A stretch of DNA of 64,000 bases from positions 620,001 to 684,000 of the forward strand of contig NZ_CP134605.1 of assembly GCF_031844685.1 (NCBI RefSeq), given 5' to 3'. A model generated the notes under the pieces. The model did not search any database. It saw nothing but the letters and a program-made list of their open reading frames with translations, and had not been told where the DNA came from. The position numbers and the translations under genes were made by a program. Positions within the stretch are counted from its first letter, which is position 1. Each line of letters starts with the position of its first letter. This document shows, piece by piece, positions 50,051-59,142 of this stretch. This DNA comes from Streptomyces sp. ITFR-21. GTDB taxonomy: Bacteria > Actinomycetota > Actinomycetes > Streptomycetales > Streptomycetaceae.

Positions 50051-52222
50051 TCAGCCGGCGTCGGCCAGGGTGAGGGCGTGCAGCAGTTCGGGCGGGCCGG
50101 GGCGGCCGTAGTACCAGCCCTGCCCGGTGTCGCAGCCCAGCGCCCGCAGGTGCTCGGCCTGGTGGCGGGTCTCCACGCCCTCGACGGTGACGGTGAGGTC
50201 CAGCGCGTGGGCCATCGACACGATGCCCTCGACGATCTTCAGGTCGACCGGGTCGGCGGGCTGCTCGCGCATGCCGAGGGTGAAGGCGCGGTCGAGCTTG
50301 AGCACGCTCAGCGGCAGCCAGCGCAGCGCGGACAGGTTGGAGTAGCCGGTGCCGAAGTCGTCCAGGGCTATCGACACCCCGAGGTCGGCGATCCGGCGCA
50401 GCGGCCTGAGCTGTTCCTCGTCGGCGCCGATCAGCGCGCTCTCGGTGACCTCGAGGCACAGCGACTCGGGGGCCAGTCCCGTCTCGTCCAGCACCCGGGC
50501 GACCTCGACCACTAGGTTCGGGTGGTGCAGCTGGATCGGCGAGAGGTTGACGTTGACCCGCGGGGCGCGGCCCCCCTCGTGCTGGCACTGCCATGCGCGG
50601 GCCTGCCGGGCGGCCTGCTCCAGCACCCAGCGGCCGAGCGGCACGATCTGCCCGGTGTGCTCGGCGAGCGGGATGAACTGGTCGGGGCCGAGCACGCCGT
50701 GCACCGGGTGACCCCAGCGGACCAGGGCCTCGGCGCCGCGGACGGCGCCGTCGTCCAGCCCGATCAGCGGCTGGTACTCGATGAAGAACTCCCCGCGCTC
50801 CAGGGCACTCGGCAGCCGGTTGGTCAGGCCGTGCCGGGTGATGGCGCGGGCGTCGGCGTCGGGGTCGGCGACCTCGTAGCGGTTGCCGCCCAGCTCCTTG
50901 GCGCGGTACATGGTGATGTCCGCACTGCGCAGCACGTCGGCGGCGGCGCGGTCGCCGACCGGGCCGTGCACGATGCCGATGCTGCCGTGCACGGTCAGTT
51001 CCCGTTTGTCGAGCGGCACCGGGGCGGCCAGCGCGTCGAGGATCCGGCCGGCCAGGTCGGTGACCTCGCGCAGGCTCGGCGGGTCGGTGTAGAGGGCGAC
51101 GAACTCGTCGCCGCCGATGCGGGCGACGAGCTGGTCCGGTGAGGTGAGGCAGCCGCTCAGCCGCTCGGCGACGGCTACCAGCAGCCGGTCGCCGACCTCG
51201 TGGCCGAGGCTGTCGTTGACGGCCTTGAAGCCGTCCAGGTCCAGGTAGCAGACACCGATCCGGCTGGTGCCGCCGTTGTCGGCCAGCGCCTGGTCGAGCC
51301 GTTCGAAGAACAGCGCGCGGTTGGGCAGGCCGGTGAGCGCGTCGTGGGTGGCCTCGTGGCGCAGCCGGTCCAGCAGGCCGCGGCGTTCGGTGATGTCCTC
51401 CAGCAGGGCGAGCTGGTACTGCGGCCGGCCGGCGTCGTCGCGCAGCAGGGACACCCGGACGTTGGCCCACAGCACCGAGCCGTCGGCGCGCGGGTAGGCC
51501 TTCTCGGTGTGGTAGCCGTCGCGTGCGCCGCGGACGAGTTCGGCGTTGGGGACGTGGTTCCCCGCCCGGTCGTCGGCGTGCACCCAGTCGGTGACGTTGC
51601 GCCGCATGACGTGCGCCTGGCCGCCGAACATCCGGGCCAGCGCGTCGTTGACCTCCAGGATGCGGCCGTCGAGACCGGCGATGCCGATACCGATGGCGGC
51701 GCCCTCGAAAACCGCGCGGAACCGGGCCTCGCTCGCGGCCAGCGCGCGTTCGGCGTCGGTCTGCGCGGAGAGGGCGGCGCGGGAGAGCGACTCCTGTTCG
51801 CGCAGGGTGCGTTCGCGCAGCGCCTGGGAGAAGCCGACGGCGACCGCGTGCTGGAGGCGGGCGCAGCGGGCGCGGCTCTCGTCGAGCGGCAGGCCGGGCT
51901 CGGGCGGGCAGTAGAGCACCAGGTAGGCCTCGATGACGCCGAGGATATTGGGCAGCGACTCGGGGTCGGTGCAGTGCGCGGCGACCAGCGCGGTGCCGAC
52001 CGGGACGGCGGCGCGCGGGTCGAAGCGCCGGGCCCGCAGCGCGTCGCGCAGGATCCGGGCCTGCGGCACCAGGTGGTCCTCGAACTCGGCGCGGGTCATG
52101 GAGGTCGCGGTGGCCGGGTAGATCGCCCGGCTCCAGATGGCGGCGAACCGGCGCAGGCTGTCGTCCTGGTCTGTCCCGCCGGCTCCGGTCTCCTGGTCGC
52201 CGTCGGCCGGTCCGCTGGTCAC
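50051..52222 (-). CDS. PAS-GGDEF-EAL bifunctional c-di-GMP protein
   Basis: 723 residues from GTG 52222. After an N-terminal helical domain (about 20-130), about 160-285 are a PAS domain (RFRAVFEGAAIGIGIAGLDG, DITERRGL). About 290-460 are GGDEF with an intact IGGDEF near residue 370 and LDLDGFKAVND. About 470-720 are EAL with GAEALVRW near 496, VNVNLSPIQL, ESALI and DDFGTGYSNL, so both cyclase and phosphodiesterase sites look active. It makes and breaks c-di-GMP, which controls development in Streptomyces. The start overlaps the methyltransferase stop (52219-52222). Confidence 0.95.
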   Translation of the reverse strand: MTSGPADGDQETGAGGTDQDDSLRRFAAIWSRAIYPATATSMTRAEFEDHLVPQARILRDALRARRFDPRAAVPVGTALVAAHCTDPESLPNILGVIEAYLVLYCPPEPGLPLDESRARCARLQHAVAVGFSQALRERTLREQESLSRAALSAQTDAERALAASEARFRAVFEGAAIGIGIAGLDGRILEVNDALARMFGGQAHVMRRNVTDWVHADDRAGNHVPNAELVRGARDGYHTEKAYPRADGSVLWANVRVSLLRDDAGRPQYQLALLEDITERRGLLDRLRHEATHDALTGLPNRALFFERLDQALADNGGTSRIGVCYLDLDGFKAVNDSLGHEVGDRLLVAVAERLSGCLTSPDQLVARIGGDEFVALYTDPPSLREVTDLAGRILDALAAPVPLDKRELTVHGSIGIVHGPVGDRAAADVLRSADITMYRAKELGGNRYEVADPDADARAITRHGLTNRLPSALERGEFFIEYQPLIGLDDGAVRGAEALVRWGHPVHGVLGPDQFIPLAEHTGQIVPLGRWVLEQAARQARAWQCQHEGGRAPRVNVNLSPIQLHHPNLVVEVARVLDETGLAPESLCLEVTESALIGADEEQLRPLRRIADLGVSIALDDFGTGYSNLSALRWLPLSVLKLDRAFTLGMREQPADPVDLKIVEGIVSMAHALDLTVTVEGVETRHQAEHLRALGCDTGQGWYYGRPGPPELLHALTLADAG

Positions 52223-53034
52223 GCCTTCAGCCCCACACCGGCGAGGCCGTGGTGTACGGCGGGGTCGTCGTCGTCGCCGGGGGGCGTGTCGGGGCGCCAG
52301 AAGGGCAGCGGGACGATGCCGGGTTCGACGATCTCGAAGCCGTTGAAGAAAGGTTGCAGCTCGGCGGTGGAGCGCATGATCAGCGGGGTCGCGGTGCGCT
52401 GGTACGCCTGCTGTACGCCCTGCTGGCCGGCCGCCTTGGGTCCGCTCTCGTCCGTGGCGTGGGTGATGACGACGATGCTGCCGGGAGCCAGCGCGTCCCG
52501 CAGGGTGGCGATGATCTCGGCCGGGCGGTCCTCGTCGGGCAGGAAGTGCACGACGGCGATCAGCATCAGGGCCACCGGCCGGTCGAAGTCCAGCATCCGG
52601 CGGGTTTCGGCGTCGTCCAGCACCGACCGCGGGTCGCGCAGGTCGGCGCGGGCGATCGTGGCGCCCTCGTTGTCCTCCAGCACCGCGCGGCTGTGGGCGA
52701 CGGCCACCGGGTCGTTGTCGACGTAGACCACGCGGGAGCCGGGGCTGGCGGCGTGGGCGACCTCGTGCACGTTGCCGAAGGTGGGGATGCCGGAGCCGAT
52801 GTCCAGGAACTGGGTGATGCCGAGGTCCACCGCGAAGCGCACCGCGCGGCGCATCACCGCCCGGTTGGCCTGGCCGATTTTGGGGATTCCGGGAAGTGCC
52901 TGGAGCGCGACCCTGGCGGCTTCCCGGTCCACCTCGAAATTGTGCGAGCCACCGAGGAAGTAGTCGTAGATCCGCGAGACGCTGGGCACGGTGAGATCGA
53001 TGCCCTGCGGGGCCCAGGAAGGACGGTCGGTCAC
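52219..53034 (-). CDS. SAM-dependent methyltransferase (PF04672)
   Basis: 271 residues from GTG 53034 with GGAGA upstream. This actinobacterial family opens with WAPQGIDLTVPSVSRIYDYFLGG and has FLDIGSGIPTFGNVHEVA (SAM-binding glycine motif), VYVDNDPVAVAHS (acidic residue for ribose) and ALMLIAVVHFLPDED. The substrate is unknown; many streptomycetes hold dozens of copies. It is the first gene of a two-gene unit with the c-di-GMP protein, the reading frames overlapping by four bases. Confidence 0.93.
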   Translation of the reverse strand: MTDRPSWAPQGIDLTVPSVSRIYDYFLGGSHNFEVDREAARVALQALPGIPKIGQANRAVMRRAVRFAVDLGITQFLDIGSGIPTFGNVHEVAHAASPGSRVVYVDNDPVAVAHSRAVLEDNEGATIARADLRDPRSVLDDAETRRMLDFDRPVALMLIAVVHFLPDEDRPAEIIATLRDALAPGSIVVITHATDESGPKAAGQQGVQQAYQRTATPLIMRSTAELQPFFNGFEIVEPGIVPLPFWRPDTPPGDDDDPAVHHGLAGVGLKA

Positions 53035-53406
53035 GGTCGGTGTCTCCAGGTCATGAGGCTCAACGGACGCGTCTGAAGCGGAGGTTCGCCGAATGCAGGC
53101 CGCACCGGGCGAGGGACTGAGAATGCACGGTGCCGGGCACGAGGCTACTGATCACCTGTTCGGAGTGAAACACGAAACCGGAGACGCGGCGTCCCTTTTC
53201 GGCCAACAAACACCGGCATGCGCATATGCGAAAACGCGCATTGCAGGGACGCGCACAAGGCACGGCGGGCCCGCGGCTGCTGTTCGCCGCGGGCCCGCCG
53301 TCGATTTCAGGACAGTGTCAACAGTGCCGGGGGGCCGCCGGTCCGCCGTCCCCCGGCGGCCGTCGGCCGGGGGCGGGCGGGGACCGCCGGGGCCGCGGCC
53401 CCGGCG
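53035..53406. other. Intergenic region with a CGCATATGCG palindrome
   Basis: About 370 bp upstream of the methyltransferase gene and downstream of the chitinase gene. The 10-bp palindrome CGCATATGCG at about 53220-53230 sits in A/T-rich DNA (GCGAAAACGCGCATTGC). No gene is supported, and the -10/-35 boxes are not clear. Confidence 0.4.
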
Positions 53407-54648
53407 TCAGCAGGCGCCCTCGTCCTGCCACACGCCCCACTGCCCGGTGGTGCCGGGCTCCTCGTTGGTGGTCCACCACTTGGCCAGCCACTTGTGGCCG
53501 TTGTGGGCGACCTCGTTGCCGCCGACGTAGACCGCGGAGGCGGTCCACTGGGTGAGCGTGCCGCAGTTGCCGCCGGGCGGGGTGGTCGGCGGCTCGGTGG
53601 TCGGCGGCGTCGTGACCGGCGGGGTGGCGCCGGCGAACCGCACGCTGTACTTGGCGAAGTCCCAGGCGCCCTGGGCGACGCTGCTGCACGTACCGGAGGT
53701 GGTGCCGTTGTCCGGCGGGTTGCACTGCCGGTCGCGGTTGAGCGACCAGAAGGTGAAGCGGCCCATCCCGTGGCTGGTCGCGTAGTCCAGCACGGTCTGG
53801 AAGTCGGCCTGGTAGAAGTACTCGCCGGAGTCGCTGCGGCCGTTCATCCCGGAGAAGCCCTCGTGGGCGTACGCGGTCGCGGTGTCCCAGCCGAAGGTAG
53901 TCTTGAGCAGGCCGTTGAACGCGGTGAGCGCGCTGGTCTGGGAGGCGGCGCCGTTGAAGCCGCCGTCGAAGGGCATGATGGAGAAGTTGTTGGGCGTGAA
54001 GCCCTGCGACTTGGCCTCGTTGAGCATCTGCTGCCCGAACCAGCCGGTGCCGGCCGCGGTGCCGGCGGTGGTGACCGAGATGTAGATGCCGGGGTTGTTC
54101 TGCTGGAGGATCTTGGCCGCGCCGATCTCGTGCGCGACCGCGGCGGTGTTCTCGTACTCCGGCTCCTCCAGGTCGAAGTCGATCGCCTTGAGCTGGTACT
54201 TGTTGACCACCTGCTGGTACGCCGCGGCCGTCGAGGCCGCGTCGGAGCACGCCTGGCCCAGCTTGGTGCCGCCGTAGCCGCCGATGGAGACGGACACGTC
54301 GCCGCCCTTGGCCCGGATCGCGGAGATCACGCCGCCCACCGCGGTGTCGGAGGACACCGCGCCGGTACCGCCCCAGGTGGGGCTACAGCCGCCGCCGTTG
54401 GGCGCGAGGATGAAGGCGAGCTGGAAGGCCTTCAGCCCGGTGGCGTCCATGATCTGGCCGGCGTCCGGCGGGTTGTTGTCCAGCGGCATCAGGTAGGGCG
54501 CGGCGGCGTACCAGCTGCTGCTCAGCGCGTTCGCCGCCGTCGTGGCACCGCTGGCCTGCCCGGCGCCGAGCGCCTGGACCGTGCCGAGTCCCGCGACGGC
54601 GAGCACGGCGGCGGCGACACCCGTCCCGAGCGCTTTGAGTCGTCTCAC
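53407..54648 (-). CDS. Secreted GH18 chitinase with CBM5/12
   Basis: 413 residues from GTG 54648; the frame to 54705 would run into the regulatory region. A signal peptide covers residues 1-36 (ending SGATTA). About 42-330 are a GH18 barrel with IDFDLEEPEY (the DxDxE motif), VSIGGYGG and FTFWSLNRDRQC. A Pro/Thr linker (TTPPTTEPPTTPP) leads to a C-terminal CBM5/12 chitin-binding module (WTASAVYVGGNEVAHNG, then WWTTNEEPG). The domain order resembles secreted endochitinases of Streptomyces. The operator upstream holds an exact copy of the known TGGTCCAGACCT repeat. Confidence 0.92.
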   Translation of the reverse strand: MRRLKALGTGVAAAVLAVAGLGTVQALGAGQASGATTAANALSSSWYAAAPYLMPLDNNPPDAGQIMDATGLKAFQLAFILAPNGGGCSPTWGGTGAVSSDTAVGGVISAIRAKGGDVSVSIGGYGGTKLGQACSDAASTAAAYQQVVNKYQLKAIDFDLEEPEYENTAAVAHEIGAAKILQQNNPGIYISVTTAGTAAGTGWFGQQMLNEAKSQGFTPNNFSIMPFDGGFNGAASQTSALTAFNGLLKTTFGWDTATAYAHEGFSGMNGRSDSGEYFYQADFQTVLDYATSHGMGRFTFWSLNRDRQCNPPDNGTTSGTCSSVAQGAWDFAKYSVRFAGATPPVTTPPTTEPPTTPPGGNCGTLTQWTASAVYVGGNEVAHNGHKWLAKWWTTNEEPGTTGQWGVWQDEGAC

Positions 54649-54715
54649 GTCGGACCTCTTCGTTGTAGGGGGAGGGAGCAGCAGAATCCTGCCCATGGCG
54701 TGCACCCGTCAATGA

Positions 54716-54760
54716 TTTGGTCCAGACCTTTAGAGCAATCCACAAATTGGTCTCTACCAC
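54716..54760 (-). promoter_or_regulatory. Chitinase-type direct repeats upstream of the second chitinase
   Basis: TTTGGTCCAGACCTT (54716-54730) contains TGGTCCAGACCT, the 12-bp repeat described for Streptomyces chitinase promoters. A second related copy, TTGGTCTCTACCAC, is at 54747-54760. They lie 70-110 bases before the start codon in A/T-richer DNA. Confidence 0.78.
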
Positions 54761-54876
54761 TTGGCACCCACCAGGCCGCCCCTCACCAGGAGAAGTCCCT
54801 TGTCACGGTGCGGGCGGTCCGGCCGGGGACCGGACCGCCCGGGCGGGGACCGGACCGCCCGGGCGGGCGGGCGCGG

Positions 54877-56271
54877 TCAGACGACGCCCACCGAGGCGAG
54901 GGCGCGGCGCTGGGCCGGGGACGGCTTGGCGGGGAAGTAGAGGTAGCAGATCCCGCCGGTACCGCTGGAGACGCCGCCGGAGGCGTTGATCCGCTTGGTC
55001 CGCAGCCAGACGGTCTCGAACTGCGCCCGCCGGTAGACGTTGCGGACCGCGGCGTCGTCGGCGCTCGCCGGGTCGTTGGCCACCACGTCGCCGTCGGCCG
55101 TGAAGCCGACGACGCACATCAGGTGCCCCGACGTGCCGTACCCCGCGCCGTCCAGCTCGCTCGCCAGGAAGGACTGGGAGGTGATCACCGGGATGCCGGC
55201 CCTGGTCAGCCGCTCGACCTCGTTCAGCGAGCGCAGCCGGGTGACCACGCCCTGCAGGTCCGGGTAGGTGGCCGCGTAGGCGGCGTTGAAGGGCCAGTTG
55301 CCGCAGCCCTCGTACTGGTAGTCGTACGTGTGGCGGGCGGCCTGGTCGACCTGCGGGTCGGCGTAGGCGGGGTCCACCCAGGCCAGGTCGGCCGCGGACG
55401 GCCCGCGGCCCCAGTACTCGACGACCATGGTGGACGAGGTGGGGCTGCACCACGCCTCGCCGCCGTTGTCGTACTGCGGGTACTCGCCCTTGTGGATCTC
55501 CTGCGAGTAGCGTGGCACCGGCAGTTCGGTCCCGGCACCGGCGCCCGGCACCGAGGCGGGCACCGTGTAGCGGTCGGGGATGTCGGAGGCCATCGCGCCC
55601 AGCCGCCACACCGTCGGGGTGAGCCGGCTGCCGGGCCGGCGCAGCAGCGTCAGCCGCAGCCGGTACGAGGCGAGCAGCGGGCCGGCGCCCGCGTCGTCGA
55701 CGGCGAAGGTGTCGGTCCCGATACTGCTCCGGCCGTCGCTCTGGCCGTCGACCGAGGTGCGGCGGATGTCCTGCGGTCCGTCGCCCGCTGTCCAGCGGCC
55801 CATGACGTAGGCGGGGGTCGCGGTGCCGTCGGTGTACGTGCCGAGCAGCTCGACCTGGATCCAGGTGCCGGCCGGGGTGTCCGCGTTCCAGGAGGCGATC
55901 AGCTCGCTCGCGGGCCGCGGCACCCGGCGCGCCGGGGAGGTCCAGATCGCGGTCTCCCAGGTCGCCGTGGTGCCGGTGTGCGGGTCGGCGTAGTCGAAAG
56001 TGCCGGTCGCGCGGGCGATCCGCACACCGGGCCGCCGGCCGGGCACCGGGAGGGTGCCCTGGTGCGTGCCGAACAGCCAGTCGGGGTACGACGTCCAGCC
56101 GTGGTAGTCGACGGGGGCGGGGTCGGGCACGGGCCCGCCCGGGTGCCGCGGCCCGGGGGCGGCGGCGCCGGCGGGCGCGGGGGCGGCGTCCGCCGTGGAC
56201 GCGGTGGCGGCGGCGGCGGCCACCGCGATGGCGGCGGTGAGTACGGTACGCCGGGGCGCGTTGTCGGTCAT
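54877..56271 (-). CDS. Secreted C39-like cysteine peptidase
   Basis: 464 residues from ATG 56271. The N-terminus has a double Arg and hydrophobic stretch (PRRTVLTAAIAVAAAA), a possible Tat or Sec signal. The first half is a beta-rich domain (about 55-250). About 260-440 are a peptidase_C39-type papain fold: catalytic Cys in GGEAWCSPTSST, His in SGHLMCVVGF and Asp in VVANDPAS. The family cleaves peptides or Gly-Gly leaders when linked to transporters; none is nearby, so an extracellular peptidase or amidase role is more likely. A dre-like site lies 142 bp upstream. Confidence 0.82.
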   Translation of the reverse strand: MTDNAPRRTVLTAAIAVAAAAATASTADAAPAPAGAAAPGPRHPGGPVPDPAPVDYHGWTSYPDWLFGTHQGTLPVPGRRPGVRIARATGTFDYADPHTGTTATWETAIWTSPARRVPRPASELIASWNADTPAGTWIQVELLGTYTDGTATPAYVMGRWTAGDGPQDIRRTSVDGQSDGRSSIGTDTFAVDDAGAGPLLASYRLRLTLLRRPGSRLTPTVWRLGAMASDIPDRYTVPASVPGAGAGTELPVPRYSQEIHKGEYPQYDNGGEAWCSPTSSTMVVEYWGRGPSAADLAWVDPAYADPQVDQAARHTYDYQYEGCGNWPFNAAYAATYPDLQGVVTRLRSLNEVERLTRAGIPVITSQSFLASELDGAGYGTSGHLMCVVGFTADGDVVANDPASADDAAVRNVYRRAQFETVWLRTKRINASGGVSSGTGGICYLYFPAKPSPAQRRALASVGVV

Positions 56272-56412
56272 GGCGTGAGGTCCCTCGACTTCCCTCGACG
56301 TGAACGGGAAAGGCCCGCCCGCGCTTTCGCGGCACGCGGTGGCGGATGGCGACCACTATTGCCGTTCGCCCGGCCTTTCCACCAGAGTTCCCGGCCGTGC
56401 CCTGCTGTGATT

Positions 56413-56428
56413 ACTGGTCTCGACCATT
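56413..56428. promoter_or_regulatory. DasR-like operator (dre)
   Basis: ACTGGTCTCGACCATT matches the dre consensus ACTGGTCTAGACCATT at 15 of 16 bases by eye. It lies upstream of the C39-like peptidase gene (start 56271) and only six bases past the stop of the Xaa-Pro peptidase gene. Confidence 0.7.
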
Positions 56429-56433
56429 GGCGG

Positions 56434-57576
56434 TCAACCGGGGAGAACCACCAGGTCACGCCCAGTCAGATTGAGTCGTTCCCCGCCGTCCTCGGTACAA
56501 ATCACGATGTCCTCCACCCGGGCGCCGAAAGTGCCGGGGAGATAGATGCCGGGTTCGACCGAAAAGGCCATCCCGGCCGCCAGCGGGCGGGTACTGCCCG
56601 CGACGATGTACGGCTCCTCGTGTGTTTCCATGCCGATGCCGTGGCCGGTGCGGTGGACGAAGTGCTCGCCGTAGCCCGCCGCGGTGATGAGGTCGCGGCC
56701 CACAGCGTCGAGTTCCTCGGCGGTGACGCCGGGCCGTACCGCCTCGGTCTGCGCGGTCTGGGCGCGCAGCAGCACGTCGTACAGCTCGCGGAAGGCTGCG
56801 GGGGGCTCGCCGACCGCGTAGGTGCGGGTGGAGTCCGAGCAGTAGCCGTCGGGGGTGGTGCCGCCGATGTCGACCACCACCGGGTCGCCCGCCCTGATCA
56901 CCCGGTCGGAGACCTCATGGTGCGGGCTGGCGCCGTTCGGGCCCGAGCCGACGATCACGAAGTCCGCGGTCGCGTGGCCCGCGTCGAGGATGGCGGCGGC
57001 GACGTCCCGGGCGACCTCGCGCTCGGTGCGGCCGGGCCTGAGCCACTCGCCGATCCTGCGGTGCACCCGGTCGATCGCCGCGCCGGCCCGGCGCAGCGCG
57101 GCGACCTCGGCGGGGCTCTTGCGCATCCGCAGCACGGACAGCACGTCGCCGGCCAGGCCCGGCTGCGCGCCGGGCAGCGCGGCCTGGAACGCGAGCAGCT
57201 TCTCCGCCCACATGTGGTTGTCCACCGCGAACAGCCGGGTGTTCGGCGGCAGCCGGCGGGCGATCAGGCGGTAGGCGTCGTCGGTCTCGCCGAACCCGGT
57301 GATCTCGATCCCGAGGTTCCCGGCCGGCGACGCCTGCGCGGCCGGCTTCTCCAGCGCCGGCACCACCAGGAACGGGTCGCCCTCGGCGGGCACCACCAGG
57401 CAGGTCAGCCGCTCTGTCGCCAGGGCGTGGTACCCGGTCAGGTACCGCAGGTCGGCGCCGGGCGTGACCAGCAGCGCGTCGAGCCCGGCGGCAGCGGCGG
57501 CGCGGCGGGCGAGGGCGAGGCGTTCGGCCGTGAAGAGGTCCGCTGCGCGGGGCTCGGTCTGTGTCACGCTGCTCAC
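56434..57576 (-). CDS. Xaa-Pro aminopeptidase (M24B)
   Basis: 380 residues from GTG 57576, with AGAGGA upstream; in-frame sequence before it is Gly/Arg-rich and not part of the fold. The five metal ligands are visible: two Asp around DIGGTTPDGYCSDSTRTY, His in HRTGHGIG, Glu in FSVEPGIYLPG and Glu in ARVEDIVICTE. A creatinase-like N-terminal domain (about 1-140) precedes them. It should remove N-terminal residues before proline, in the cytoplasm. The gene is followed at once by the dre-like site. Confidence 0.92.
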   Translation of the reverse strand: MSSVTQTEPRAADLFTAERLALARRAAAAAGLDALLVTPGADLRYLTGYHALATERLTCLVVPAEGDPFLVVPALEKPAAQASPAGNLGIEITGFGETDDAYRLIARRLPPNTRLFAVDNHMWAEKLLAFQAALPGAQPGLAGDVLSVLRMRKSPAEVAALRRAGAAIDRVHRRIGEWLRPGRTEREVARDVAAAILDAGHATADFVIVGSGPNGASPHHEVSDRVIRAGDPVVVDIGGTTPDGYCSDSTRTYAVGEPPAAFRELYDVLLRAQTAQTEAVRPGVTAEELDAVGRDLITAAGYGEHFVHRTGHGIGMETHEEPYIVAGSTRPLAAGMAFSVEPGIYLPGTFGARVEDIVICTEDGGERLNLTGRDLVVLPG

Positions 57577-57860
57577 GGTAATCCTCTTTCCCCCGCCACC
57601 GCCCCCCGTCCACCGTCCGGCGCTCGCCCTCCCGGGGGCGGGTCGCCGTTCGCGAGGGCGCACGCGGCGTCCGCCGGACCGCGGCCGCCCTGGCGGGCGC
57701 GGCCCACCGCCCGGCGCCCGGACCACGACAGCGGCGGCCCTTCCGGGCCGGCGCCCGGGTCCGGCCCCGTCGCGGCCGGCCGCGCGGTTCCCCCGCCCCT
57801 GCTCGGCCGCCGGCGGCAGGACCACCCCAGGACCCCGGGGACGCCCTCGCGCCAGGACCG

Positions 57861-57945
57861 TACGCCCCCAGGGGCGCGGGGAACTGCGAGTGCCAGTCCC
57901 CAGTCGTCGACCCCGCAGTTGTACGCCCCCAGGGGCGCGGGGAAC
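57861..57945. repeat. Two copies of a dispersed streptomycete GC-rich repeat
   Basis: An identical 24-bp segment starting TACGCCCCCAGGGGCGCGGG occurs at 57861-57884 and 57922-57945. This CCCC-AGGGG-bearing sequence is widely scattered in streptomycete intergenic regions, from memory. The rest of the 525-bp gap (57577-58100) shows no gene. Confidence 0.7.
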
Positions 57946-58100
57946 CGCGCGCACCACCCACCGCCGGCCAGTGACCCGGACACGAGGCAACAACCCCACC
58001 GCGACCGGCCACGCCGCCCGCCGCGGGGGCTAGACAGGACCGGTCCGGCGCCGGGAGGCGCGCAGGCGGGGGGAGGGAGGGGGACGTAGGGTCGGGGGGT

Positions 58101-58715
58101 ATGGAGGAGTTGACGATCGCGCGGCTCGCCACCCTGCTGCCCGTGCTCGCGCCGTCCTGCGGCGCCGTGCGGCTGGTCGGTGTGGACGGCCACGCGGGGG
58201 CCGGGAAGACGACGCTGGCGCGGCGGCTCGCGGCGGAGCTGGGGGGCGCTCCGGTGGTGCACACCGACGACCTCGCCACGCACGAGGAACCGTTCGGCTG
58301 GGTGGACCGGCTGACCGGCCAGGTACTGCGGCCGCTGGCGGCGGGCGCCACCGCCCGGCACGAGGTGTACGACTGGGTGACCCGCCACTTCGTCGGCCGG
58401 CGGGAGGTCCCCGCCGCGCCGGTGGTGCTGCTGGAGGGCGTCGGCACCGGCCGCGCCGCCGTACGCCCGCACCTCGCGCTGCTGCTGTGGCTCGAGGTGG
58501 ACGCCGACACCGCGCGGCAGCGCGGCCTGCGCCGCGACGGCCCGGAGCTGGCCCCCTTCTGGACCGGCTGGACCCGCGAGGAGGACGCCCACTTCGCCGC
58601 CGACCCGTCCCGGCCTTTCGCCGATCTGCTGGTCCACCAGACGGCCGACGGCTACCGGGCGGTGACCGGCGGTGCCGTACGCGCCGTCCCGGCCCTGCGC
58701 TCTCACCGTGCGTGA
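58101..58715 (+). CDS. Uridine kinase-like P-loop protein
   Basis: 204 residues from ATG 58101; TAGGGT (58087-58092) ends eight bases upstream, so the transcript is probably leaderless. An intact Walker A, GHAGAGKTT, is followed by VVHTDDLATHEEPFGW (substrate Asp), VVLLEGVGTGR (Walker B-like) and a lid helix with RRDGPELAPFW. It belongs with AAA/uridine kinase-type small P-loop kinases and should phosphorylate a small metabolite. Contrast the degenerate relative at 30387-31022. Confidence 0.82.
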   Translation: MEELTIARLATLLPVLAPSCGAVRLVGVDGHAGAGKTTLARRLAAELGGAPVVHTDDLATHEEPFGWVDRLTGQVLRPLAAGATARHEVYDWVTRHFVGRREVPAAPVVLLEGVGTGRAAVRPHLALLLWLEVDADTARQRGLRRDGPELAPFWTGWTREEDAHFAADPSRPFADLLVHQTADGYRAVTGGAVRAVPALRSHRA

Positions 58716-58776
58716 CGACCCGGCGGCGGCCCGCATCGGTGGTCGGCCAGGAAGCGCGTAGGCCGCCCGACATCGC

Positions 58777-58806
58777 TTGACCACCCGGGTATCCAGCAAT
58801 TACGTT
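58777..58806 (+). promoter_or_regulatory. Strong predicted promoter far upstream of the EccA-like gene
   Basis: TTGACC (58777-58782), an 18-bp spacer and TACGTT (58801-58806). A transcript would start near 58813 and carry about 330 bases before the EccA-like start at 59143, or end at the hairpin below. Confidence 0.5.
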
Positions 58807-58811
58807 TTCAA

Positions 58812-58885
58812 CAAGCGGCCGGAAACGGCGGCTCAGCAGACGCGGAGCCCCCGGTTGTTCCCCCGTGACCGGGGGCTCCGCTTTG
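58812..58885 (+). ncRNA. Candidate short structured RNA or attenuator
   Basis: Immediately after the promoter come a small hairpin GCCGGAAACGGC (58817-58828, GAAA loop) and a perfect 14-bp GC-rich stem (58842-58855 with 58868-58881), followed by TTTG. The unit could be a RNA of about 75 nt with its own terminator, a leader attenuator for the EccA-like gene, or a late terminator of the kinase gene. No family is recognised. Confidence 0.35.
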
Positions 58886-59142
58886 CCCGCGCGACCGCTG
58901 TGCCCCCCTTGCCCGCGCGCCCTCCTCACGTACCGTCACCACCCGGGCACCCGTACGTCCTGGCCCCCGCCGTCCCACCGCTTGTCCCGGCACCCTACGG
59001 AGTTCGCAGTTGCCCGGGTACGATGCCGAAAGGGGGGCGGCGCGGTGGCACGGGGGTGCTGCTGGCTGCCTCAACTCCCGCCCGCAGGCCAGGGCTTGGG
59101 GAGGGGTGGAGTCGGCGCGGGGGACGGATTGGTGGGGACTTG

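Noticed and set aside
57861-57945. The two 24-bp repeats as attachment sites of an integrated element
   Set aside because: They are only 61 bp apart with no integrase or cargo, and the sequence resembles a common streptomycete intergenic repeat.
53218-58089. A 1623-residue frame on the plus strand
   Set aside because: Antisense to the chitinase, C39-like and Xaa-Pro peptidase genes, all of which have clear catalytic motifs on the other strand.
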